A DNA stretch of 64,000 bases, from the NCBI GenBank assembly GCA_941918925.1, contig OW799234.1, positions 76,342,543 through 76,406,542 on the forward strand, given 5' to 3'. This stretch comes from Phyto melanocephala. Its lineage: Eukaryota; Arthropoda; Insecta; Diptera; Rhinophoridae. How positions within the stretch are numbered: the stretch's first letter is position 1; the number at the start of each line of letters is the position of its first letter. The translations under genes were made by a program, and so were the position numbers. The notes below the pieces were generated by a model. The model was not told the origin of the DNA. It ran no database searches and was given only the letters and a program-made list of their open reading frames with translations. Below, piece after piece: positions 43,714-53,431 of this stretch.

Positions 43714-44578
43714 GTATGTATGTATGTATGCACATTTATGTTATTTGTACAAAAATTGGAAAAATATTTGTGTTTTAATTCAAAAACAAACAAATTGTAA
43801 AAGTTTTCGGAAAAATGTCTTCCTGCGCGATGTGTAAAAAAAAATATGTAAAGGATATTATTATTTCGTGTACTTAATGATGAGCAAAATATATATGTAA
43901 ATATATATGTATAAAGTTTTGAAAAAAAAAAACATAAAAATTCTTCAATTTTGGTGTGACTTGCAAAATTAGCTTTGAAATAAAAATGTAAACAAACGTG
44001 TGTTTGTTTGTGTTTAGTCAGAAAATTTTTGACAATTTACAAAACAGATATACAAAAACAAAATACATGTAGTTTAGTGTTCTTGTAGGGAGGAGATCAC
44101 CTGATTAAATTCACCTTGCTTTTTATATATTCTTTGATATGTTCATTAGCTCGATGAAGTAATCTATCAGCTGATAAAATATGACCAACTAAACATTGGA
44201 TATCGTGTGGATCTAATCAATTGAAAAGATTATCTTTATACAAATCTAGATTTACTTTAAATTTAAATAATCACCTTCTTATGCGAGTCTAAAACAAAAC
44301 AAATATGAACACATTAACAAAGTTTTCCTTTATTTTACTTAGCGTATAAGTATTATCTTTGAAAGATATGCATTCGCATTCGTATTCGCGAATATCATCG
44401 TCAAAAACTCGCATCCGCTTTCGGATTCGCGAATATATAAAAACTAATATTCGCTACATCACTAGTATGTATTTGTTAGAACAATTTAACTATTAATTTA
44501 TCAAAACAATAAATAATAAAAATAAACTACATACTTAGCTGAATTAATAGTTAACGTTTTAGAAGGTTGGAAATTTTG

Positions 44579-44586
44579 TATATAAG
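44579..44586 (+). promoter_or_regulatory. TATA box of CAP gene 3
   Basis: TATATAAG lies about 70 bp before the ATG at 44656; an initiator-like TAACAGTT occurs about 30 bp downstream. Confidence 0.6.
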
Positions 44587-44655
44587 AGTGTAAGTTAGAC
44601 TAGAATATTAACAGTTTGGTATTGAACTTTAGTTAAGAATATATCAATTAAAAAC

Positions 44656-45567
44656 ATGAAGCTCTTTATCACATTTTTGTGCTTTGTGTCCGCAGTTATA
44701 GCTAATGAAAAATATTGCTCTGAAAAGCTTTGTGGTAATAACCACATTGCCTGTAATCATACTGGAGTAAGATTTTAAGTTGTTTAAAAATATTTAAAAT
44801 TATAATATGTTTATTAATTTTTTAATCGTATAAGGATTTTGCTTCCTCTTGCTCTGGAGCTAAAATGATAGACATTACGGACTCGATAGAAAAATTAATA
44901 GTTGAAGCTCACAATGCCAAGCGTAACTTCATTGCTGGTGGTGGTGATACCAGATACAATGCTGCTTGTTCCATGGCCACTATGAAGTGGGATGATGAAT
45001 TGGCTGCTTTGGCTGCTTTGAATGTTCGGCAATGTAAAATGTCTCATGATAAATGTCACAAAACAATCGCTTTTAAATATTCTGGCCAAAATCTTTACAT
45101 GTCTGGTACAACGGGTTCTTTGAATCTAAAATTTGTAAATCAATATTTTATTCAATCTGTTGAAAGTTGGTACAGTGAGGTAAATAACTGCAATCAGAAG
45201 TTCATTAATTCTTATCCTAGAAATTATAAAGGAAAGTAAGTTTAAAAATTTTAAACATTTCGTTCAAATATTAAATGAAGTAAAAATATTGTCTTTTATT
45301 TATTTTTTATTATTTAGAGCTATTGGTCACTTTACTGTCATGATGGCTGAACGTAACACACATGTGGGGTGTGCAGCCGCAATGTACAAGGAAGCTCCTT
45401 ACAACATGATTTTGATTGCTTGCAACTATGCCACCACCAACATGATCGGAAAACCCATCTACAAAAGCTGCGAGCAGGCTGCTACCAATTGCAAGTTTGG
45501 AAAAAATACCAAATTCCAAAACTTGTGTTCTGAATCAGAAAAATACAATGTTAACGAGTGGTTTTAA
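44656..45567 (+). CDS. Antigen-5-like CAP (SCP/TAPS) secreted protein 3
   Basis: Exons 44656-44766, 44835-45235 and 45318-45567 (donors GTAAGA and GTAAGT; acceptors end ataag and atttag) give 253 residues. The signal peptide (residues 1-18, ending SAVIA) is followed by KYC/KLC/HIACNHTG, VEAHNAKRNFIAGGG, MATMKWDDELAALAALNV, FKYSGQNL, GHFTVMMAERN, GCAAAMY and LIACNYATTNM. C-terminal cysteines and the ending NEWF-stop match gene 2. The intron positions equal those of the other two genes, but exon 1 is 15 nt shorter and exon 2 is 6 nt longer. Poly(A) signals AATAAATAAA lie about 35-40 nt after the stop. It is the most diverged member in the middle of exon 2 (about 45090-45160), where residues are inserted. 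Confidence 0.93.
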
Positions 45568-45611
45568 ATGAAAATTTGTGTATAATAACTTTTTTGTGTT
45601 AAATAAATAAA

Positions 45612-46493
45612 ACATATCTGCAAAATTTAATCCCAGTTTTATTAGTTGTGGCTTTGACGAATGCGAGATTAAATTTATTTTTTGGATACCTAATTAGTCG
45701 CAACATCAAATATCATGTTAGGTTTTCATAATTTAATCATAGTCAAGTGAGAAAAATATTTTTCAATTAGAGTTGGGTCAATAGGGTTAATTAGTTCATT
45801 TCTGTCAACGTCCTACGTAATTTTTTACACGAACCAAAATGCAATTTAATGGAAAAACTGAACTTGCCAAATATTAACTAAGTAAGGACTCGGGCACAGG
45901 TATATTTTTAATGAAGTTTTCAATAATAAAACGCGTCCTACTTTACCAAATGTAAAAGATATATAGTACTTATTTGTTCATGTTTATTGTTTACTTTCTT
46001 GACTTTTACTATTAAGATATCAGCATCCATGTAAATTCAAAATATTACTACTGCTCGCCACAACAAAATGTTTTTATTATATTCATACGAGATAGATTTT
46101 CATATTGTTGTTATTGTTGATTTTCATATTGTAAATTAATAACTTATAATTTGCATAAAGTTTTTTTTATGTATTTTGTCATTGAAAGAAATATGCTTTA
46201 TTATCAAGTTTGGAAAGTACTTTCTATTTCGTAGATTTTCTAAAAATTATAGATAGTAATTTCGCACGAAATACTAACTCTCTCACTCTCTCTCGTTTCA
46301 AATTTCTAATTAAAATTTTTATTGTTATATCCATGATGTAATTACATAAGGTGATAGCGTAAAGGAGAGCAATTTTTGTCTCTCTTTTTTTATGTATGGA
46401 GTTGAAATCATTTTTTAAATATGTAGTTTGACATACTCCAGAACACAATCAGCTGGGCTGGCACCGCTACCTTGTATAATTACACCATGGTTA
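45612..46493. other. Intergenic downstream of CAP gene 3
   Basis: No gene is seen. A CT-rich run (CTCTCTCACTCTCTCTC) lies near 46278-46295. Confidence 0.5.
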
Positions 46494-46790
46494 TATCCTT
46501 AACCTTAGGTGCTAAGGGTGTATATGTATATAAAGGTGTCATTCCGTTTGTATTTTCTATAATATTTTTTTCCGACCCCATAAAGTATATATTTTCTGAA
46601 AATTGACGACTTGGGAAGTCGATCAAGCAATGTTTGACAGGTTTATCCTGGAATAAATCGGTTTTTAAATCGAAGTGAATTGCCCCATAACTTTTTGAGA
46701 TATGAGCAAAAAAAACACAACTGCCTCTTTTCTTTTTTTTATATTTTTTTCCATAAAAATCAACATACATATTTAACTCTAGAATAATTC
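46494..46790 (+). mobile_element. DINE-1-like repeat fragment (family B type)
   Basis: It contains TATATCCTTAACCTTAGGTGCTAAGGGTGTATA (paired start), GTCATTCCGTTTGTATTTTC, TTTTTTTCCGACCCCATAAAGTATATATTTTCTG and GTCGATCAAGCAATG, a layout very like the Drosophila form of this repeat. Confidence 0.6.
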
Positions 46791-47380
46791 ATGGATACTT
46801 CTATTTGTTAGTATTATATTTTTTTTTTCAATTATCGATTTCGCTATTCCAAGACCCTTCTATCATATTTTCCAGTTTTAAAGCATCAATCGGTATAAGT
46901 TAAGTATTATATAACTAAGGTATTATTCCGGCGAAGGGTATAGGGAAGGTAGCGCACACAGAAACATATAATCGAATTACGATGACATAATGGAAATTTT
47001 TATTTTGTTAAATGAAACCACTTTTTTATTGTTTATTGTTGCTACACTTGACCATCTTTTGTAAATTGATTGTTAAAAGTTTTCTATGCATTAAGTATCT
47101 GATTTATTTTGCAGTTATTTTTAAACTAACAATTAAGTATATGTAGTGTAGATATATGTATGTATGTAATAGTGTGCTGTTTTTATTATGAAATATATTA
47201 AAAAACTTAACTTCAGCTAGAGCTATAAAAAAGTTCCAAACTGTTCCACAACTTTTCTTTTTACATTAAAAAAAACAACCACTAATAAGTGTGAAAAAGT
47301 CAAGTGGGGGTCCTCCCGTTTGCCATTTCAACAAATAGAGCATATTTTTATTATTTATTTAGAAGTTATTTTTTGTACTA
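46791..47380. other. Intergenic
   Basis: No gene or element boundary is recognised. The flank before the second Transib remnant was searched by eye for CACAGTG-type termini without success. Confidence 0.45.
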
Positions 47381-47389
47381 AAAAATCAA

Positions 47390-48400
47390 TAATTTTATAA
47401 TTTGTCATCATCAAAGTATATTGAACAACTTTTACAGTATATTTTGGGTAAAATTGGTGTTAGTGAGCTTTCTGAAGATTTAATGCAACAAATAAAACAG
47501 GAAGTTGAAGTATTTGTTTCAAAGATGTTTACAAAGTGGCGTGAGTGTAAACTATCTTGACGAAAATCTAAAGCCCCCGGAAATGCAACCACCACGGCTT
47601 CTAATATCAGTAGAAGCACATTCAGAACAAATGACGCGAGGCAGACCCAGAAAATTATTTGAAGAAAGGTCATTTAAGAGCAATTGTATATTTACGATCT
47701 TAATTCAGAAAAGTTATGTTTGGCTGCAGAGACAAGTTTAAAAAGAATGAAATTTGCACATGATACTTCATCTTCTGCTTTTTTAAAACCTTACAATCAT
47801 AAAGAAGCCTCAGCTCTTATAGTGGATCTTGGATTGACAAATGAGGATTATATAACTATGCGACTTGAAGCAATAGAAAGAGGAGCTAATATTTATCTCT
47901 CATGCCATGTAATAGGAGAGGTCAAAAGGCATCAAGATCTTCTTGCACATACAATGCAACGTCTGGCTCAAGTTCAGACTGATGTAATACTACAGTATAT
48001 TTCCACAGAGTATAACGAAATTTAAAACCAAATATTGCAATTGGATCCCATATCAATCGTACTTAACGGTAAAGAAATAAAATTTAAATACATTCCGAAT
48101 GAAAAGACTGTTAACATTTTTTAACTACAGAAATGGAAAGCAAGAGGCGTTAGTGTAAAATAAGAAGTATAAAAAACAAAGGGTGAAATTGCAACTAAGT
48201 TTTATAAACAAATGAGCCTTGTTGTTGACCAGCCGAAACAAGGTTAAGGCAATAGCAATGACGGTAATACTGCACTAACATTTTTTAGAATCCTTTGCTC
48301 GTTTCAGAAATAACTGGAATTGTTAAAGACATAATGGAAAGATTTGCAAATATGCTGACAATAATTTCTTATAGGCATTACTGATGTTAATTGAAAATAT
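47390..48400 (+). pseudogene. Second Transib transposase remnant
   Basis: Plus-strand pieces in order: LSEDLMQQIKQEVEVFVSKM (about 47475-47530); RGRPRKLFEERSF (about 47635-47675); 47684-48025 with KEASALIVDLGLTNEDYITM, then EVKRHQDLLAHTMQRLAQVQ, which aligns with the VEVKLQDLMDHTAKRL block of the element at 3334-5438; and after further frame breaks, VDQPKQG, GNSNDGNTAL, EITGIVKDIMERFANML (about 48219-48360), the region near ITGVDNNIIKRLAVIL of the first copy. The first catalytic block (KWG.DGSSG) is deleted or unreadable. No TIR was found. It is a different, older Transib lineage from copy 1. Confidence 0.75.
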
Positions 48401-49165
48401 AAAATAAAGAAATGTTTGGAACGTGTAATAAAAATATTCACTTCCATTCATTGTCTCAATATTTTTTAACGCGTGAAAAGTTATATGATAAATTATATAA
48501 CTTTTTATTTCACCGTTACACAGGACATGAACTAAACCCTTAAATTAACAGAAAAGATGTTATATATTTAGATAGTAATCATGTTAATAATAAATATGCA
48601 GACTTCATAAGATATTAAGAAGGGTTGGAATATTGTTTATATCCGGACCATATTTTGATTAGGATCAACGTAACGTCTGATACAGCAGAGATATTCTTAA
48701 ATTATGTCCATATGTCTTTAATAAGTTTAATCGAAGTGGTGATTTGGCCACTTACAAATCATAGCACAATGGTCCCAAAAGTTTATCAGGAAAGATAAAA
48801 GATAATCCTGAAAAAAACTTTGCAGTAGCATACAAAGTTCTTCAGAGGTTAAGTCTAGCAATATTAAGAAGGAGGATGGAGCATGGATCCGAATAGCAAA
48901 AGCATATTTAAGATACTTATGGAGACATATTTTTCAGATTGCCAGGAACATAATTTTGCACGTACTAAGAAACACACAGTTTTAAATCTGTCATCTTCTT
49001 TCACCCGGTTTTCCATTGATCTGTTGGCATAACTAGCTGCAGCGGTTTTCTCTCTAGTGGGTGTTCTCAACCCTAAGAGTGACTGAGGTTCGAACAAATA
49101 TTCAAAAATAAAGAAAGAAAAAAATACAAAAGATGAACACAACATCACAAGAACACACAATTTAT
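48401..49165. other. Gene-poor stretch
   Basis: It may contain further unreadable remains of the Transib copy (48480-48720), but no motif is clear. An inverted AT-rich repeat (AAAAGTTATATGATAAATTATATAACTTTT) lies at about 48477-48507. Confidence 0.4.
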
Positions 49166-50545
49166 TATACCCGCCACCAAAAAAATGGTGGGGGTGTATT
49201 CATTTTGTCATTCCGTTTGTAACACATCGAAATATCCATTTTAGGCCCCATAAAGTATATATTTTCTGAATCAGGGTTTGATTTTATGACGATCTAGCTA
49301 TGTCCGTCCATCTGCCCGTCGCTCAGTCGCACCGAAAAAGCTATTGGGCTCAAATTTTGTCAGAATCTTTCCTATAGACAAGGTTTATTTGGTATTGAAA
49401 ATGGGCTAAGTCGGAATATTAGGAAGAGAGTTATAGCTCGTAAAGCAAGAGTAGGTCGAAAAAACCGGGTCCTTCCAACATCGAATAAAATGGAATTGTG
49501 TCCAAACGCATTAACGTACAGTCATAAAACTTCGAATATATATTTTCTGAGTTAGAACAAAAATTTGCATTAGGAAAGGAGTTATAGATCAAAATGTACG
49601 AAAATTTATACCGCACAGTGTATTTTTCGGTATATTTAGAAACAAAAACGTCATAAAACCAACAAAATTGGATGTACGATTCTGAAATTTTGCAAACATG
49701 GCTTTTTGGTTAAACGCTTTTTTGTAACGGAAAATAAATGTGACACGCCCACTTTAATGCCTACCTCCCATATAACGGTTTATCTTAAATTCATATAATT
49801 TCTCTATGAATAAAGATTTTGGAATAATAAGGGACTATATTGAAACATCTAAATTGCATTCATTAGTAGAAACAACTTAAACACACCTACATTGACGCCC
49901 ACTTTCATTGAAAGACTAAATTTACGAAAACATTTTACTAGCATATCGAGCTTATACAAAGAAAGTGATACATACTTTAGTATAAAGAGATTATTGCATA
50001 ACGATTACTGTTAATAATTGTGCTATAAATTGGGTTATTTCACAAAAAATTGAGTTATTTAATCTTCCCGAATTCCCGGGATTATTTTTCGGGATCGCGG
50101 GAAATAAAAAAGGTTGTTACGATTCGAAAGGAGATGTTTATATTGAAATTGAATTGATTTTATTTTTGAAGTACCTGTATTTTTCTTTTTGTGCTCATAT
50201 ATGATCTCGTATCTAGAGAATAATATTTTTTTCAATAAAAAATATTTTTACTCAATTTATATTTTAAATTCAAGTTTCTTTATTAATTTTTATAGTTTTG
50301 AAGTGTTTTTTTTAAATTAAAAACTATTTTATGGTTTTTAATATAAAGTTTTTTATTAATTAAAAACAAATTTACTTTATATTTGTTTTGCTCCGGGATC
50401 CCGATATTAAGAAATAAATCTCGCATTCCCGGGAAACAAAACTTTTCGGGAAAAAAACCCCAGCTATAAAAGAACGGAAAATTGGTGGTGGGTATGGTAT
50501 GAAAGATTTGGCACAGCCAATATATTGCTCTTACTTGTTTTTATT
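49166..50545 (+). mobile_element. HINE copy 7 (near full length)
   Basis: Best full unit in the window: start TATACCCGCCACCAAAAAAATGGTGGGGG, then GTCATTCCGTTTGTAACACATC, GACGATCTAGCTATGTCCG, GAAGAGAGTTATAGCTCG, ACCGCACAGTGTATTTTTCGG, CACGCCCACTTTAATGCC, and the 3' inverted repeat TTGGTGGTGGGTATG with CTCTTACTTGTTTTT. A hAT MITE (50030-50462) is inserted near the 3' end. Confidence 0.8.
50030..50462. mobile_element. hAT-type MITE, 433 bp
   Basis: Flanked by an exact 8-bp duplication GCTATAAA (50022-50029, 50463-50470). The ends are T(T/G)GGGTT(A/T)TTT, inverted. Subterminal GAATTCCCGGGATT and GGGATCGCGGGA, GGGATCCCGAT and CATTCCCGGGAA palindromic blocks occur at both ends. No coding. Confidence 0.8.
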
Positions 50546-50916
50546 TTCATAGGGAGCGAGTTGTTGAACTACGGTCGGCCTTAATCCCTTTCTATGGCCG
50601 AACAACATCCGTTCCACATAATGCGGACCCCTAAAGTCCCGCCCTTTGTCGCGCTGTTTAAAAACCCAACAATCCCTTATAAATAAATTACTCAACAGAA
50701 CTAATTTTTTGCATAAATATAAAACAATTTATTTTAACCATAAAACAACATTATTTTAAAGGTGTATATAACTAATTCAGAAATTCTTACATTTTCGACA
50801 ATAAATAATATTAATAATATATTGTTATGTGACAAGTCGTATACGTCGACTTTGCGCATTTCCTGGTATTCATTCAGCGAACCTCACACTCTACTGTTCT
50901 TTCATCTGCTTAGGAT
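50546..50916. other. Intergenic
   Basis: Short mixed sequence between HINE copy 7 and the foldback element. 50570-50670 is relatively GC-rich (CTACGGTCGGCCTTAATCCC); no gene is recognised. Confidence 0.4.
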
Positions 50917-51146
50917 GATTAAATGGGGGGGTGCTTTAATACCATGTGAGATAAGACCATGATGGCTTTATTGCTCAATTGGATGGGAGATAAAGCCATA
51001 ATGGCCTTATTGCCCAATCATTGAGAGGTAAGGCCATATATAAAATTTTGCGAAATGAGAGGTAAAGCCATATTTTTTTTCTGCAAATGAGAGATAAAGC
51101 CATATTTTTTCAGAATATTGTTATAATTATTTTTATAATTAATTAA

Positions 51147-51470
51147 TTTTTATTCTTGTGACGCACGCAGGAAAACTTTATTTAGCGAAGCCACCTGCCG
51201 TGTCCAACTGGAGGAGAAAACCCGTAAGCACGGCCGCAGGCCGCAACGTAGGAAAACTTTAGTATGCGAAGCCAGATTCCAATAATAATAACATTCTGTA
51301 AAAAAATGTCTTCTCGGAGACACTAAAGTTAAGTATTGTAATCTGGCCTCGCATACTAAAGTTTTTTCGCGTGGCGGCCTGCGGCCGTGCTTACGGGTTT
51401 TCTCCTCCAGTTGGACGCGGCAGGTGGCTTCGCTAAATAAAGTTTTCTTGCGTGTGTCACAAGAATAAAA
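51147..51470. repeat. Large GC-rich hairpin module of the foldback element
   Basis: Arms 51147-51278 and 51341-51470 are inverted copies of about 130 bp with few mismatches and a ~62-bp loop. The key block is CGGCCTGCGGCCGTGCTTAC, then GGGTTTTCTCCTCCAG and GGACGCGGCAGGTGGCTTCG. The loop-side spacer (AAAAAATGTCTT...AAGTTAAGTATTG) is repeated before the third copy, giving a ~168-bp direct tandem unit. Confidence 0.85.
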
Positions 51471-51625
51471 AAATGTCTTTTCCCGGAAACAGTAAAGTTA
51501 AGTATTGAAATCTGGCTTCGCATACGAAAGTTTTCCTACGTTGCGGCCTGCGGCCGTGCTTACGGGTTTTCTCCTCCAGTTGGACGCGGCAGGTGGCTTC
51601 GCTGAATAAAGTTTTCCTGCGTGCG

Positions 51626-52025
51626 AATTTCGTAATGGGAATTCTTAGGGGTGTTTTTAAAAAAAGAAATCATCAAGTCTCAACTGTGGATATTTTACAA
51701 CTGCCTTTATTTTATTTCTTTAATTATAATCAAACTTATTGTTAATATAAATTTCTGTTAATTCGGCTTAAAATGTATTTTACAGTTTTTGTTTACTTAT
51801 GCTAAATATTGACATTATTGTTTAATTCTTTTATATTAATATTGAACGGTTGCAATTCCTGGAATTGCGACCGAAAAATAATTTTAGTTTATGCACTTAA
51901 ACGGAAATGAGTTGCTGTTACAATTTTTATTTTAATTTTATTTTGTGCTTACTATGTTTTCTATAAATTCATCAATAGTGTCTTTTTTTATATAAGTGTG
52001 TGTATTTGAATTTGTATATGTAACT
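51626..52025 (-). repeat. Errantivirus 3' LTR (400 bp)
   Basis: It matches 58454-58854 apart from one inserted T. On the minus strand the LTR begins AGTTAC and ends GAAATT, as gypsy-group LTRs do (AGT...ATT). The 4-bp target duplication TGCG lies at 51622-51625 and 58855-58858. A polypurine tract (AAAGGGGGGAGA, about 52026-52037) adjoins its start. Confidence 0.93.
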
Positions 52026-53431
52026 TCTCCCCCCTTTAGATTAGAATTCTCCTGAATTCTTTGGTTTAAATTTATTTTAATATATTTTAACTTTGTTTTC
52101 CAAATTATAATTATTAATATTATTGTAAGCAGGAGAAAAAAATTACATCCGTATATTACTTTATTATGGGTTTTCAAATTAGAAATGTTTTTAAAATTTA
52201 TTTCATTTTTTTCATCTAATTGTTCGAACGTAAGTTTTTCTGTAAAATTCTTTATGTCGTTGTATCGCAAACTCATAATATTTCCATCAATTTTTTCAAT
52301 TAAATTAGAATAATAATAATCATTAATTTTTATTGAACAATTGTTAAACTGAATTACATAATTTCCATTTAAAATAGTATTATTATTTTTATTACATGTA
52401 TTGTTTACAAACAAATTTATTGCGTTTTTAATCAAGATTGTTTTTTCATCTAATGATATAATTTCTAATTCTTTTCTTGTTATTAGTTTACAATCTTTTG
52501 TTAATGTACAATGAGTGCTTGGCTTTAATTGCCTAAAATGTTTATTTTCTTCAAATTGTATAACTTTATCTTTGTAAGCAAAAACTTCTTCTATTTTTGA
52601 TTCTATTTCTTTTTGATCTTTGTTTGGTAATGGTACAATTTTTCTTATTTTTACATCTATAAACAATTTTGGGATTTTAATGCTTAGTATTATGTAAGTT
52701 TCATTAAAAGTTGCTAATCCTAGTTGTAAATATTTCAATTTATTAAAATCAATATTGTATTTTGTAATTTCGTTATTTGTCAAAATATTCGGGTGAACTA
52801 ATCCGTATTTGGCTGAAACTACATTATCTTGAATTTGTTCTATTTTACTTTCCATTAATTGGATTTTTGTCATTTGTTGTAGGTACATGTGTTGTTCATA
52901 TTCTTCGTCCACAATTTTATTTATAGCATTAATACCTTTTTCAATTTCCTTCCTATCATTCCTTACAATATTTCCTATTTGATCTATCGCCAAATTAAAG
53001 TGGTTGTTTATATGTACCTGTTCGTCTAGTGTCTTGTCAATGTGTGATAAATGTTTTTGTATCGTTTGTCTATCCTCATCGTCCATTGTCCCAATTGTCC
53101 ATTTAGCTACTGTACCTATCGCATTTATAAGTCCTCGTTTTTGTCTTTTCCTTGTTGGTATTAACGTTAATAATTTACTCCTTGCTTCTAATAGTTCGGT
53201 TTGCAATACATCCCTGTTACTTGTCTTCGCTAATATGATGTTGTCCGTCATTTCGTTAATAATATCCTCCATTCGTTTAACGTCAATTATGTGTAATACT
53301 ATGTCACTGTCCTTTACAATTTCCTGGTCTCTTATTTGTAAGTCAACAAATCCTGTTTCGTCAAATAATTCCGTTAGAGTCATTTCGGTTCTGCTCGGTT
53401 GTATCCCCGTCATCATTAGCATTACGATCAT
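51938..53431 (-). CDS. env: Errantivirus Env (baculovirus-F-like fusion protein)
   Basis: 497 codons, uninterrupted. It has a furin-type cleavage motif RKRQKR near residue 94-99, followed directly by a hydrophobic GLINAIGTVAKW segment typical of the fusion peptide of insect errantivirus and baculovirus F proteins. Then comes a long heptad-like region, and a C-terminal membrane anchor near residues 430-450 with a short basic tail. It overlaps pol by about 70 nt in another frame and is expected to be made from a spliced RNA, so the true N terminus with its signal peptide may be supplied by an upstream exon; the ATG at 53431 is only the first in this frame. The last ~88 nt run into the 3' LTR. 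No stops. Confidence 0.85.
   Translation of the reverse strand: MIVMLMMTGIQPSRTEMTLTELFDETGFVDLQIRDQEIVKDSDIVLHIIDVKRMEDIINEMTDNIILAKTSNRDVLQTELLEARSKLLTLIPTRKRQKRGLINAIGTVAKWTIGTMDDEDRQTIQKHLSHIDKTLDEQVHINNHFNLAIDQIGNIVRNDRKEIEKGINAINKIVDEEYEQHMYLQQMTKIQLMESKIEQIQDNVVSAKYGLVHPNILTNNEITKYNIDFNKLKYLQLGLATFNETYIILSIKIPKLFIDVKIRKIVPLPNKDQKEIESKIEEVFAYKDKVIQFEENKHFRQLKPSTHCTLTKDCKLITRKELEIISLDEKTILIKNAINLFVNNTCNKNNNTILNGNYVIQFNNCSIKINDYYYSNLIEKIDGNIMSLRYNDIKNFTEKLTFEQLDEKNEINFKNISNLKTHNKVIYGCNFFLLLTIILIIIIWKTKLKYIKINLNQRIQENSNLKGGEVTYTNSNTHTYIKKDTIDEFIENIVSTK

Larger units (their letters stand above)
40856..44464. mobile_element. hAT-like element, ~3.6 kb, with many nested insertions
   Basis: Left end CAGTGATGTACGAATATTCG; right end ...CGAATATT..CGCTACATCACTA, inverted. 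The flanks are GTTTGTAT (40848-40855) and GTATGTAT (44465-44472), an 8-bp duplication with one difference. Subterminal arrays of CATTCGCATTCG lie at both ends. No transposase was found; the interior carries a family-B repeat, a (TA)n run with LINE-like sequence, a Helitron fragment and a MITE. The GTATGTAT match could partly reflect simple sequence. Confidence 0.55.
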
